A stretch of DNA of 64,000 nucleotides from Lachnospiraceae bacterium (lineage in GTDB: Bacteria > Bacillota > Clostridia > Lachnospirales > Lachnospiraceae): assembly GCA_022796475.1 (NCBI GenBank), contig JAAWIS010000002.1, positions 30,720 through 94,719 on the forward strand. The letters are read 5' to 3'. How positions within the stretch are numbered: the stretch's first letter is position 1; every line of letters starts with the position of its first letter. The translations under genes were made by a program, and so were the position numbers. Under the pieces are notes generated by a model. It saw only the letters and a list, made by a program, of their open reading frames with translations. It ran no database searches and was not told the DNA's origin. Below, piece after piece: positions 54,111-63,902 of the stretch.

Positions 54111-55454
54111 TTAATACTTATAAAGATACTGATTGATCTCCCAATCGGTAACCTGAGCACGGAACTGCTGCCATTCTTCCTTCTTTGCCTCCAAATATTT
54201 GCTGTAAATGTGTTCACCTAATACACGCCGGATAAAGGGATCTGCCTCATAAGCTTCAATGGCTTCTCCTAAGGTATCAGGAATTTGCACAAATCCCTTT
54301 GCCTTTCTTTCTTCTTCTGCCATCCGGTAAATATTGTGTGTCACCGGTTTTGAAAGCTCTGCAGGATGATGAATTCCATCCAATCCTGCCGCCAAGATTA
54401 CGGCGAATGTCAAATATGGATTCATTGCAGAATCCGGACTTCTTAATTCAATTCTGGTATTTTCTCCCCTGGCTGTTGGAATCCGAAGAACACAGCTTTT
54501 GCTGGCAGATGGCGTCCAAGCCTTATAAATAGGCGCATCATACCCTGGAACCAGGCGCTTATAAGAATTAACCAAAGGATTCGTAAGCAGCATCATCCCG
54601 TCTATGTGATTTAAAATACCGGCCATAAAGCGATATGCCGTTTTGCTTAATCCATATCCGTTGCTGTCTTTTTGATCTTCCAGTACGTTCATTCCATTTT
54701 CATCAAATAAAGACAGATTAATATGCATGCCGGAACCGTTAATCCCTTCCTTCGGCTTAGGCATAAACGTGGCATGAAGTCCATGGCGTTTGGCTATCAC
54801 TTTCACTGCCATCTTAAAAGTCATAATATTATCAGCCGTCATCAGCCCTTTATTATAGTGGAAATCAATTTCGTGCTGAGCCGGAGCAATTTCGTGATGG
54901 GACGCTTCCATTTCAAATCCCATCTCTTCTAAGTTTAATACAATATCACGTCTTACATTTTCTGCTAAATCCAAAGGCCCTACATCAAAATATCCTGCCT
55001 TTTCATGGGTTACTGTAGTGGGAAGGCCTTCATCGTTCAGATGAAACAGAAAGAATTCACACTCCGGCCCCACATAAAAATCGTATCCCATATCCTTTGC
55101 CTGCTTTAATACCTTTTTTAACACGTATCTGGGATCCCCTTCAAAGGGCGCCCCTCCCGGACGATGTACATCACATATCAGACGGGCCACTTTCCCCTGC
55201 TGAGGCCTCCACGGAAAAATCTCAAAGGTATCGAAATCCGGATGCAAATACATATCAGTTTCATCATCTCTTACAAATCCTTCTATAGAAGATCCGTCAA
55301 ACATACAGCGGTTATCTAAAGCCCGTTCTAACTGCCTGAAGGTAACTGCCACATTTTTCAACATTCCAAAAATATCTGTAAACTGCAGACGGATAAATTC
55401 CACATCCTCCTCTTTCGCCAGACTAAGGATATCTTCTTTGCTATATTTGCTCAT
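54111..55454 (-). CDS. glnA: glutamine synthetase (type I)
   Basis: FTDIFGMLKNVAVT, MFDGSSIEGFVR, PTARGENTRIELRSPDSAMNPYL. Confidence 0.98.
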   Translation of the reverse strand: MSKYSKEDILSLAKEEDVEFIRLQFTDIFGMLKNVAVTFRQLERALDNRCMFDGSSIEGFVRDDETDMYLHPDFDTFEIFPWRPQQGKVARLICDVHRPGGAPFEGDPRYVLKKVLKQAKDMGYDFYVGPECEFFLFHLNDEGLPTTVTHEKAGYFDVGPLDLAENVRRDIVLNLEEMGFEMEASHHEIAPAQHEIDFHYNKGLMTADNIMTFKMAVKVIAKRHGLHATFMPKPKEGINGSGMHINLSLFDENGMNVLEDQKDSNGYGLSKTAYRFMAGILNHIDGMMLLTNPLVNSYKRLVPGYDAPIYKAWTPSASKSCVLRIPTARGENTRIELRSPDSAMNPYLTFAVILAAGLDGIHHPAELSKPVTHNIYRMAEEERKAKGFVQIPDTLGEAIEAYEADPFIRRVLGEHIYSKYLEAKKEEWQQFRAQVTDWEINQYLYKY

Positions 55455-55514
55455 GTTTTCTCCTCCCGCTTTCTGGTGCCTCTTCGCTCTTTGGCGCCCC
55501 TTGTAAACATTAAA

Positions 55515-55543
55515 AATATATCAGTTCAGTTTTTATTTGTCAA
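55515..55543 (-). promoter_or_regulatory. sigma-A promoter of glnA
   Basis: minus strand TTGACA-17-TATATT. Confidence 0.75.
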
Positions 55544-55629
55544 CAATCTATCATTGCTTCACCAGCATTATTTCTGCCGCCCTGTGAAGGCTGACTCCTC
55601 TGCGCCACAGGGCTTTAGCTTTCTTTAAG

Positions 55630-55676
55630 AAAAAGCGCCGGAGCAGATTTCAGGCAATCTGGACTCCGACGCATTT
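55630..55676 (-). terminator. terminator of LCP gene
   Basis: minus strand GCGTCGGAGTCCAGAT...ATCTGCTCCGGCGC followed by TTTTTCTT. Confidence 0.85.
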
Positions 55677-55689
55677 GTCGTTTCTGTTT

Positions 55690-57441
55690 TCAGTTGTTAA
55701 AAAATCCAGGGCCGCCTTCAATTCCTGTGGTTTCTGGTTCCGTCATAATCGGCCTGGTGGTGTGTACCGTGCCTCCGCTTCCCGGTCCTGTGGAGGAACT
55801 GGTCGGGTTATTGTTTTTGCTGTTTCCGGGCCCTGCGCCGCTTCCTGCCGAACTGCTGCCTCCCGGTCCTGTTCCTACAGACGGCCCCTGGCCTTCACTG
55901 GAAGATGGGGCAGTCGGGCGAATTGGCGATGTGCCTCTTCCGCTTTCCGATTCTCTGGTTCCGGAAGTACTTCCCTCAGTTTCTCTTTGTCCCGGACTAT
56001 TGTCCCGCTCTGTTTCCCTGTTTCCCTGATTTCCGGATTCTGATTCCCTGGATCCGGAAGATTCCTCCGGCCTTCTTAATCCCGGATCATTTATTAACTG
56101 ATCCTCCGGTACGTATTCATCTGACTGTGTATTCGGATCTTCCCTGTCTTCTATGTGATTGCCATTCTCAGATTCTCTCACCGGATTCCCATCTTCATCG
56201 GTTTTTGCTTCCGCAGCCTTTGTTGTTTCCGATTTTGTGTTTTCTTCTGTCCGCTGGCTGCTGTCCTTGTTTCCGGCTTCTCTTGCTTCTGAGCTCATTT
56301 TCTCCATGTCTTCTTCATGCAGATTCTGCCCGGAATCAGCCTGCTTCGCACTGTTATATGCAATATCATTACTGATTCTTACCACATGTTCTGAGGGCTG
56401 GTAATTTTCCGTACCGAATAAGAATTGATGAAGCTTTATCACATTAGATTCCAATGTAACCGGAACCACACAGTCTAATTTTCCTATATCCTGCACTTTT
56501 AAATCAAAAGGAAAACCAGCCGTATCTCCCAAATAGTATCGGTTAATATTCTTTGCAGCCTCTAAAAGATCCTCCAGCTTAAAGCTGTGGGCAACCTGAG
56601 GCAGGCATACTCCTATCAATGCGTGAATTACCCGGATATCTGAGTTTTTAGCTTTCTCCAGACATTGGGAAATTACCGCTCTTTGCCTTTGGGTACGCTG
56701 AAAATCTGTATCCATTTTACGCAGACGGCAGTATGCCACAGCCTGTACACCATCTAAATGCTGGAATCCAGGAGCTTTTAAGTGCTGGGAATAAACACCT
56801 GTGTATTCCACTACGGATGTAATATAACCATTAATCTGCTGGAACTCTGCTTCTGTAATGTCAATATCAACACCGCCTAAATTGTTAATTGCGTCTGCTA
56901 CAGCTTTCCAGTTTACCGCCACAAAATCATCTACTGCAATATCCAAATTTTCACTTAATGCCTTTAAAGCCTGTTCCGGGCCGCCCCGGGCATACGCTTC
57001 ATTAATTTTGCGGTATGGATTTTTCTCGCCAACTTTCAAATACGTATCACGGTAAACACTGGACATTTTTATCTCTCCGGTTTCCCGGTTTACGCTGCAT
57101 ATAATGATAACATCTGAATTTGCGCCTCTCCCTAAATTCCCGTCTGTAGAGTCCACCCCAAACACTGCAATCTTCCAGAATCCCTTCTGTACAGTTTCCG
57201 TCTGAATGTCCAGGTTTGGGTTTACCTGAATCTCTTCCATATTTACATTCAGGTCTGCTGTCAAATTCCATAAATGATTCAAATAGCCTGCAAGAGCGCC
57301 AATACCAACCACAACCAGCACCACTACAGAAATCACAATCATTCTGGCCGCTGACAGCCCTTTTTTCCGCTTCTTTTTTACACGCCTTCTGCTTTGTTGC
57401 CTTATCTGTCTGGCAGCCCTGCTGTTTCTATCAATGCTCAT
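55690..57441 (-). CDS. LCP (LytR-CpsA-Psr) family protein with long low-complexity C-terminal tail
   Basis: IAVFGVDSTDGNLGRGANSDVIIICSVN, LDGVQAVAYCRLRKMDTDFQRTQRQRAVI; tail rich in SGSRESESGNQG.. Confidence 0.95.
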   Translation of the reverse strand: MSIDRNSRAARQIRQQSRRRVKKKRKKGLSAARMIVISVVVLVVVGIGALAGYLNHLWNLTADLNVNMEEIQVNPNLDIQTETVQKGFWKIAVFGVDSTDGNLGRGANSDVIIICSVNRETGEIKMSSVYRDTYLKVGEKNPYRKINEAYARGGPEQALKALSENLDIAVDDFVAVNWKAVADAINNLGGVDIDITEAEFQQINGYITSVVEYTGVYSQHLKAPGFQHLDGVQAVAYCRLRKMDTDFQRTQRQRAVISQCLEKAKNSDIRVIHALIGVCLPQVAHSFKLEDLLEAAKNINRYYLGDTAGFPFDLKVQDIGKLDCVVPVTLESNVIKLHQFLFGTENYQPSEHVVRISNDIAYNSAKQADSGQNLHEEDMEKMSSEAREAGNKDSSQRTEENTKSETTKAAEAKTDEDGNPVRESENGNHIEDREDPNTQSDEYVPEDQLINDPGLRRPEESSGSRESESGNQGNRETERDNSPGQRETEGSTSGTRESESGRGTSPIRPTAPSSSEGQGPSVGTGPGGSSSAGSGAGPGNSKNNNPTSSSTGPGSGGTVHTTRPIMTEPETTGIEGGPGFFNN

Positions 57442-57613
57442 AGGTGGCCCCCTGTTTTATGTCCTTCTTTTCTCCGTCATAAGAGTATTTCTTAGGAAGT
57501 GCACAGATATGCGCACAGCAAAATATTCCGTTTCCCATTATAGCAAAAGATTCCATTTAAATTATGACAATTTTCTTACAAATATATGTATTAATTATGA
57601 AAGGGAAGATCTG

Positions 57614-57772
57614 GAGTGTGTCTGAAAATTGCTTTCTGTCAGATGTACCTTCCACTTCGTGGGGGATTTGTGCCAAATAAAGGAGGCATAGCGGGTATGG
57701 TGACTGAATTTGGCACAAATATACCGCAAAGTGGAAGGTGCAGATGGCGGGAATGAATTTTCAGACATGCTC
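57614..57772. mobile_element. MITE-like element, family A copy 2 (159 bp)
   Basis: GAGTGTGTCTGAAAATT (57614-57630)/AATTTTCAGACATGCTC (57756-57772), nested ACCTTCCACTT/AAGTGGAAGGT and TTTGTGCCAAAT/ATTTGGCACAAA; interior homologous to 1180-1359. Confidence 0.75.
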
Positions 57773-60117
57773 TAACCTATGTTTGGCGGCGGATCTGGAA
57801 TCGCCACAGGAGCTGCTGGTATTTCTGGCTGTACAGGGGCTGGCGCCTCTGGGCTTGGGGCAGGCGCTGATGCTTCCGGACTCGGCGCAGGAGCTGGGGC
57901 TTCTGAACTTGGGGCAGGAGCCGGCACTTCCGGAGCTGGTGTTTCCGGACTGGGAGAAGGAGCCTGGGACGCTTCCGGACTCGGCGCAGGAGCTTCTGTT
58001 GGCTGCCAGCCTGGGCCATACTGAATCCACTGATTATCCTGGGCCTGAGTTCCTGATTCCTGAGAACCGGAGGATTCTCCAGAAGAAGGTTCCGCCTCTT
58101 CAGAAGGTATAATCACTGCATCCGATTCTGGTGTTACTGCAGGCACTACCTCCTGCGGAAGAGGCAGCGGCACTGGGGCAGGTGTCGGTTCCGGTGTAAC
58201 CACAAAGGGGCCTCCGCCTGAACCGGATGCTGCCGTACTCTTTTGGCTTCCAGTTCCATCCAGGTTATAGCAGATTACCGGCATTCCCGCATAAATATTC
58301 TCAAATAAAGTTTTGGCCGCCTGATATGGCATATTAATACAGCCATGGGAACCATTGCTTTTGTAAATACTTCCTCCAAACTGGTTTCTCCAGCTCGCAT
58401 CATGGAATCCGATTCCACCGTTAAAAGGCATCCAAAACTTAACCGGACTGGCATAACCTTGTCCCTTTAATACTGCATCTCTCTGCTTATAGGTAACGCC
58501 AAAAATACCTGGAGGCGTAGTATAGCCTCTGGCCGCATTGCCGGATACAAAATCCGATTCCAGAACCTTTTGCCCGTCTACATAAAGGAACATATGCTGA
58601 GCGGTTAAATTGACTTCTGCATAAGTATCCCCATAATCCTTGCCGTCATGGCTTGCTCCTGTCTGGGAATACTCCGGCTCCCTGGTCTGGCTCTCCCCAG
58701 CCATAATAGCTGCTGTTAATGCTTCCTCTTCTGCTTTCTGGTTAATCCTCCACCCATAAAAGCCGCTGACCTCTACCTCCGGGCCATAACTGGTCTGAAA
58801 CGTTCTGGTAGAATATGCCGTATTATATTTTTTAGCAAGCTCTGACACATAGTCGCTTACCATCGTTTCATCAACGGAAACCTGCATATTTTCATCAAAG
58901 GTAATCCATTTATGGATTTCATCTCCGTTTAATACCTCTTGTTTCTCCCCAAAGGTATAAGTAACACTCATAGTTGCATAACGATTCATATTATCTTTTA
59001 ATTCCACCAGAGAAGGATCCGGTTCCTGGCGCTCACGCACATAACATCCGGCATCTTCCAAAACAAGCTCCGGTTTTAAAGACAGCAGCGATTCCGAAAA
59101 TGCCTGTTCAAATACTTCCGGTTTCACAGCCGTTCCCGGCTCCTCTGGCACTATTTCATATCCTGTTCCCATAATATAGTCGGATAAATATGCTTCTTTA
59201 TAAGGAACTGCTTTGGCCGGATCAAGCAAATCCATCTGATCCACGTAATTTCTGAACATTGCATCATCATATGCAATCAATGCATCTACCTGAGAACTTT
59301 GACTTCCAAAGTAAGACATTCCCCATAAATAAGGGTTCTGCTCTTCCATTAGCCGCTCCAGCGTGCCATCAAATACAGTATGAAGTCCAATATCATCTTT
59401 AGACACTATCGTTTCGCTGCCATCCCGGCCAATCAGCCGTAAGCTGTACTGATCCAAAGAGGCGGACATTTGAGCCTTTACCTCTTCAATGGTCATTCCC
59501 TGAGCATTCAGACCATTAATGATCGTATTAGGGCAAAAGGCATCTTTATAACTATGAGCTTTTATCAAATATGCTCCTGCCGCTCCCAATCCACATGCAA
59601 GCAAGATACAGCCTGCCGCCATTTTTCCTTTTTTAGAAAAGGCTTTGCTGTCCTTTTCCGGTTTGCTTACTTTTCCTGTTTCTTTTCCATTCCGTTCTAA
59701 AGCACCCAACTCTTCTTCTACCCCTTTATCTTCATAATCTCTCTGGCTTTCTGCAAAGTCAGTCTGGTTCTTCTCTGTTCCTTGGTCCTGCCCCTGCTTT
59801 AAGGCTGTTAATCCAATGTTTTCTTCTTCATTTGTATCTGCTTTCTCATCCTGCTGTTCTTCAAAAAAGTCATCCACATCCAGCGCATCTGAAAAGCTGC
59901 TGTCATCATAGTCGTCATCCAAATAATACTCATCGTCTTCTATATAGCCGTCTTCCAGATAATCCCCATCGTCTTCGTAATCATCATCCAGATAGTCACA
60001 ATTTTCTGGTTCTTCTTCCGGCTCCTCCCGGATCGTCAGGGAATCCCCCCTATCCTCATCTGCCTCCCAGGCCTTTGGGGAGCTGGATTCACTCCCTCTG
60101 CTTCTATTTCTTTCCAT
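57772..60117 (-). CDS. L,D-transpeptidase (YkuD) with PG-binding region and Pro/Ala/Ser-rich C-terminal repeats
   Basis: VNLTAQHMFLYVDGQKVLESDFVSGNAARGYTTPPGIFGV, IGFHDASWRNQFGGSIYKSNGSHGCINMP; tail of APAPSPEA repeats; likely start ATG 60117. Confidence 0.94.
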   Translation of the reverse strand: MERNRSRGSESSSPKAWEADEDRGDSLTIREEPEEEPENCDYLDDDYEDDGDYLEDGYIEDDEYYLDDDYDDSSFSDALDVDDFFEEQQDEKADTNEEENIGLTALKQGQDQGTEKNQTDFAESQRDYEDKGVEEELGALERNGKETGKVSKPEKDSKAFSKKGKMAAGCILLACGLGAAGAYLIKAHSYKDAFCPNTIINGLNAQGMTIEEVKAQMSASLDQYSLRLIGRDGSETIVSKDDIGLHTVFDGTLERLMEEQNPYLWGMSYFGSQSSQVDALIAYDDAMFRNYVDQMDLLDPAKAVPYKEAYLSDYIMGTGYEIVPEEPGTAVKPEVFEQAFSESLLSLKPELVLEDAGCYVRERQEPDPSLVELKDNMNRYATMSVTYTFGEKQEVLNGDEIHKWITFDENMQVSVDETMVSDYVSELAKKYNTAYSTRTFQTSYGPEVEVSGFYGWRINQKAEEEALTAAIMAGESQTREPEYSQTGASHDGKDYGDTYAEVNLTAQHMFLYVDGQKVLESDFVSGNAARGYTTPPGIFGVTYKQRDAVLKGQGYASPVKFWMPFNGGIGFHDASWRNQFGGSIYKSNGSHGCINMPYQAAKTLFENIYAGMPVICYNLDGTGSQKSTAASGSGGGPFVVTPEPTPAPVPLPLPQEVVPAVTPESDAVIIPSEEAEPSSGESSGSQESGTQAQDNQWIQYGPGWQPTEAPAPSPEASQAPSPSPETPAPEVPAPAPSSEAPAPAPSPEASAPAPSPEAPAPVQPEIPAAPVAIPDPPPNIG

Positions 60118-60326
60118 AGCTAATACAAAACCTCTCTGTTTTTCTGTATCATACGGCATTATAACACATTTTCCCTTCCAGTTACAATGGATTTTGCAGG
60201 AATCCTTTTAAATCTTACGTTTTTCCGTAGAAATATTAATCCTTTTTTCAAGCTATTGCAAAATATATTTCCTCTGTGATAACATAAGTTCAGAAACAAA
60301 GGGTTTATCATTCGAGGAGGAGTTAT

Positions 60327-61397
60327 ATGAAAAAGAAAACAAAAGGTTCCACATGTTCTATTATTGCCGCCCTTCTTTTTGCAGCCGTCCTTTCCGGTTG
60401 CAGTGGGGGAGGCTCAAAATCCATGTATGCAGAAACTATGGCAGCAACCATGGATTCTGTTTCCTCAAATCAGACTATCGAAATGGAAGCTCCTGCCATG
60501 GGAGCCCTGGTGGAGGAAGGAAGCATTGATACTGCTTCCTCTGTGGATTCCGGCAGTCAGGAAGCAGCCTCTGGCATTGCCTCTCAGAACACCGAAACGC
60601 CTCAGATTTCAGGACGAAAATTAATCCGCAATATTGATATGAATGTGGAAACCACAAGCTTTGATGATCTAATTTCTTCTGTTCAGTCCAAGGTAACTCA
60701 ATTAGAAGGATACGTTGAGCAGTCTGATATTTCCGGAAACAGCATTACCAATTACGGCCGCCCGGCTTTAAAATATGCTCATCTGGTTCTCCGGATTCCG
60801 GCTGAACAGTTGAATACCTTTATCAGCCAGGTTGAAACAGACAGTAATGTAACTTATAAATCGGAAACCGTAAGCGATGTTACATTACAGTATTCAGATG
60901 TGGAAAGCCGCTTAAAAACGCTCCGGATGGAACAGGAACGGTTGTGGGAGCTGATGGCCTCTGCTGATTCAACAGAAGCCATTCTTGCATTAGAGCAGCG
61001 CCTTACAGATGTTTCAATTGAGATCGAAAGCAGTGAATCCCGGCTTCGCCATTTTGATAACTCCATTTTATACAGCACAGTAAACCTGAATATATCGGAA
61101 GTAAATTTAGAAAGCCCAACTCAGCCGGAAACTCCCTGGCAGCAGATACAGCGGGGATTTTCCCGAAACTTGATTTCACTGGGTGATTTCGTAACTGCTT
61201 TCCTGATCGGATTCCTGTCCGGAATTCCCACCATTTTATTCATACTTTTGCTGATTGTTCTGTTCTTTCTGGCTGTGAAAGCAACCCGAAAGAGAATCTG
61301 GCGCTTCAAACATAAAACGCCCGGGCAAAAGGAATCCTCCATTCCTTCCACTTCTTCACCAGAAACAGCCCCTGAAGAATCTGAAACAAAAGTCTGA
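60327..61397 (+). CDS. DUF4349-domain lipoprotein
   Basis: lipobox AVLSGCSGG; RKLIRNIDMNVETTSFDDLISSVQSKVTQLEGYVE, SEVNLESPTQPETPWQQIQRGF; C-terminal TM. Confidence 0.9.
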   Translation: MKKKTKGSTCSIIAALLFAAVLSGCSGGGSKSMYAETMAATMDSVSSNQTIEMEAPAMGALVEEGSIDTASSVDSGSQEAASGIASQNTETPQISGRKLIRNIDMNVETTSFDDLISSVQSKVTQLEGYVEQSDISGNSITNYGRPALKYAHLVLRIPAEQLNTFISQVETDSNVTYKSETVSDVTLQYSDVESRLKTLRMEQERLWELMASADSTEAILALEQRLTDVSIEIESSESRLRHFDNSILYSTVNLNISEVNLESPTQPETPWQQIQRGFSRNLISLGDFVTAFLIGFLSGIPTILFILLLIVLFFLAVKATRKRIWRFKHKTPGQKESSIPSTSSPETAPEESETKV

Positions 61398-61480
61398 AGC
61401 AATAATGAAGCAAAAACCTAAAACAAAACAGGAGTTAAAACTGTCTGCTGCAAAAAACAGCGGCAGGCAGTTTCAACTCC

Positions 61481-62614
61481 TTATTTTTTTTTATTTCCGT
61501 AACGAAAATCTCCAATTTCCTCCATCAAAAGTCTGGCATTTTCTACAATTCCCTGAAATGCTCCATGATGATAAAAGCTGGCAAATAAAAGCCCAACCGG
61601 TACTGCTAATATCATGCCGGCTATTCCTGCTGTCTTGAAACCTAAATATAACAAAAATAAAGTTGCCAGCGGAGGCAGTCCCATGGCATCTCCCACTATT
61701 TTAGGCTGAATAATCTGGCGGATTACCTGTGTCAGCAAATAAAGGAGAACCAGTCCTGCAGCAAAGGCATATTCCCCGGAAAACAGCTTTACCAAAGCCC
61801 AGGGCCCTAAGGCTGTTCCGGTTCCAAACATAGGAAGAAAGTCTAAAAAAGCAATTAAAAGGGCAAAAACCAGCCCATAGTCCACTCCCAGCACCAAAAA
61901 GCCGGCAGCCAGCACAGCCGCTACCACAAACATAATACGGAATTGAGCCAAAAAGTATCCGCCTATCAGCCGCTTCATATCTCCTTTTAAAAAGATGAAA
62001 TACCGTTTCATCCAATCCGGCACATATTTCTTCCCTTCTGCAATGATTCTGTCCTGGTCCACAATAAAAAAATACGCAGACAGCAGCATAATAATCAGAT
62101 TTACCATGGCTCCCGGAATCTGTCTGGCCACACTGCCTGCCACTGCCACTGTTGGCGGCGCAACTGCCTGCAGCAGACTGGTAACGTATTCCCCCAGATT
62201 ACTCCAAAACTGAGAAAAGAAATTCTGTACCCCTGCCGGAAAATATACAAATAAACGGCTTAAATTACCCCAGGCTGTAAATACCTCCGCCTTTGCCATT
62301 TCAAACAGCTCTGGTATGTCCTGGATTAAGCGGATACCGCCTGCCATTAACCGGGAAATTAACAGATAAAGCAGCCCTGTTACCAGAGCTAAAACCAGAA
62401 TAATAATGGCAGCAGAACTATGCTTTCGAACAATTTTTAAACGTTTTTCCAAAAAACGCACCAATGGATTGGCAACCAGTGCCAAAATCCATCCAATTAC
62501 AAATGGCATAAAAAATCTAAGAAGTTTCGGCCCCAGGACAATGAAACAAATCCATCCGCTGATTGGAATCAGGATATTCAGCAGATATCGAATTACCCGA
62601 ATCATGCGATCCAA
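61481..62614 (-). CDS. AI-2E family (PerM/YtvI-like) transporter
   Basis: polytopic, FVIGWILALVANPLVRFLEKR, FLDFLPMFGTGTALGPWALVKL, QPKIVGDAMGLPPLATLF. Confidence 0.93.
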   Translation of the reverse strand: MDRMIRVIRYLLNILIPISGWICFIVLGPKLLRFFMPFVIGWILALVANPLVRFLEKRLKIVRKHSSAAIIILVLALVTGLLYLLISRLMAGGIRLIQDIPELFEMAKAEVFTAWGNLSRLFVYFPAGVQNFFSQFWSNLGEYVTSLLQAVAPPTVAVAGSVARQIPGAMVNLIIMLLSAYFFIVDQDRIIAEGKKYVPDWMKRYFIFLKGDMKRLIGGYFLAQFRIMFVVAAVLAAGFLVLGVDYGLVFALLIAFLDFLPMFGTGTALGPWALVKLFSGEYAFAAGLVLLYLLTQVIRQIIQPKIVGDAMGLPPLATLFLLYLGFKTAGIAGMILAVPVGLLFASFYHHGAFQGIVENARLLMEEIGDFRYGNKKK

Positions 62615-62630
62615 GCCAGTCCCCCCTTTT

Positions 62631-63716
62631 TTAGCAGAATCTGTCAGTGTGCGATTTAATATTCAGATATGTTTCCAGGAATCTTCTTAAAACTGCCATT
62701 TCCTCATCCGTTCCGATTGTAATCCGAAGGCTGTTATCCAGCCTTGGGCTTTTAAAATACCGGACATAAATTTGTTCCTGCTTTAACGCTTCAAAAATCA
62801 TTTCTGCCTTTACCGTTTTATGAGTAGCCAAAAGGAAATTAGCCTGGGAATCCGGAAACGAAAATCCTAATTCCCTCATCCAGATCTTTGTTTCTTCCCT
62901 GGTCTTCTTAATTTTTTCCAGTGTCTGATAAAAATAAGGATCGTCCTTTAGCGCTTCCGTTCCAAGGATAATGGAAGGCATATTCATAGTATAGGAATTA
63001 TAAGAATATTTAACATCATTCAGTGCACGAATCAAATCCGGATGACCAATCCCATATCCAATCCGCATCCCCGCCATAGAGCGGGACTTGCTGAAGGTCT
63101 GAACTACAAGGAGATTTTCATATTTGGAAACCAGCGGCACAGCAGACTGAGCTCCAAAATCCACATAGGCTTCATCTATAATCACGACTACATCCTGATT
63201 ATCACAAATGATTTCCTCTATCTCCTCCAAACCCATAGCTATCCCGGTAGGTGCATTGGGATTTGGAAAAATCACGCCTCCATTTTCTCCCTGGTAGTCT
63301 TCTTTCCGTATCCGAAAATCACAATCCAGCTTTGGCATCTGGTAAGGAATTCCAAAAAGCTGTGCCCATACCGGATAAAAGGAATACGTTACATCCGGAA
63401 ACAGAACCGGCTTTTTGGAATTAAAAAAAGTTAAGAAGGCCATACCAATTACATCGTCAGAGCCAACTCCAACAAAAACCTGATCCGCTCCCACATGATA
63501 ACGCCTGGCTAATGCATCTGTTAACATATACGCCGATGGATCCGGATACTTCCGAAAAGCGTCTGCATCCATTTCACTTAAAGCTTTCTTCACTCCCGGT
63601 GCAGGCGGATACGGATTCTCATTCGTATTCAGTTTCACCAAACGATTTCCTGAAGGCTGCTCACCCGGCACATAAGGAACCACTTTTCTAATATTATTCT
63701 CCCAAGCCCTTTTCAT
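62631..63716 (-). CDS. hisC: histidinol-phosphate aminotransferase
   Basis: VKLNTNENPYPPAPGV, FPNPNAPTGIAM, IIDEAYVDFG, QTFSKSRSMAGMRIGYGI; start ATG 63716. Confidence 0.93.
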   Translation of the reverse strand: MKRAWENNIRKVVPYVPGEQPSGNRLVKLNTNENPYPPAPGVKKALSEMDADAFRKYPDPSAYMLTDALARRYHVGADQVFVGVGSDDVIGMAFLTFFNSKKPVLFPDVTYSFYPVWAQLFGIPYQMPKLDCDFRIRKEDYQGENGGVIFPNPNAPTGIAMGLEEIEEIICDNQDVVVIIDEAYVDFGAQSAVPLVSKYENLLVVQTFSKSRSMAGMRIGYGIGHPDLIRALNDVKYSYNSYTMNMPSIILGTEALKDDPYFYQTLEKIKKTREETKIWMRELGFSFPDSQANFLLATHKTVKAEMIFEALKQEQIYVRYFKSPRLDNSLRITIGTDEEMAVLRRFLETYLNIKSHTDRFC

Positions 63717-63738
63717 TCTTATCTCCCTTCTTCTGATT

Positions 63739-63902
63739 AGTGTGCTGACACGTTTACATTCTGGCAAATCTTCTTGTCTATTCGCCTGTCTGCTGCGTTG
63801 TTGTTGGAAGGTGATGCCACCGCATCGCCTCCCTCCGCCGCCTTGCAGAATGAACATTCATTCTGTGTCATTTGGCTGAAAGTAAATGTGTCAGAACACA
63901 CT
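63739..63902. mobile_element. MITE-like element (family C), 164 bp, immediately upstream of hisC
   Basis: imperfect TIRs AGTGTGCTGACACGTTTACATTC / AGTGTGttCTGACACATTTACTTTC, internal perfect hairpin CAGAATGAA-tg-TTCATTCTG; one end repeated at 31851-31892. Confidence 0.65.

Noticed and set aside
57779-58024. Gly/Ala-rich plus-strand ORF and other overlapping frames at 57738-58112
   Set aside because: Frames opened by the GC-rich Pro/Ala/Ser repeats of the L,D-transpeptidase; not independent genes.
63780-63840. possible T-box antiterminator upstream of hisC (GCGGTGGCATCACC)
   Set aside because: Does not match AGGGTGGNACCGCG and no terminator partner; explained by hairpins of the family-C element.
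63737-63871. 44-aa minus-strand ORF MTQNECSFCKAAEGGDAVASPSNNNAADRR...
   Set aside because: Lies inside the family-C element and has no RBS; probably chance, though its first codons recur at cobQ.
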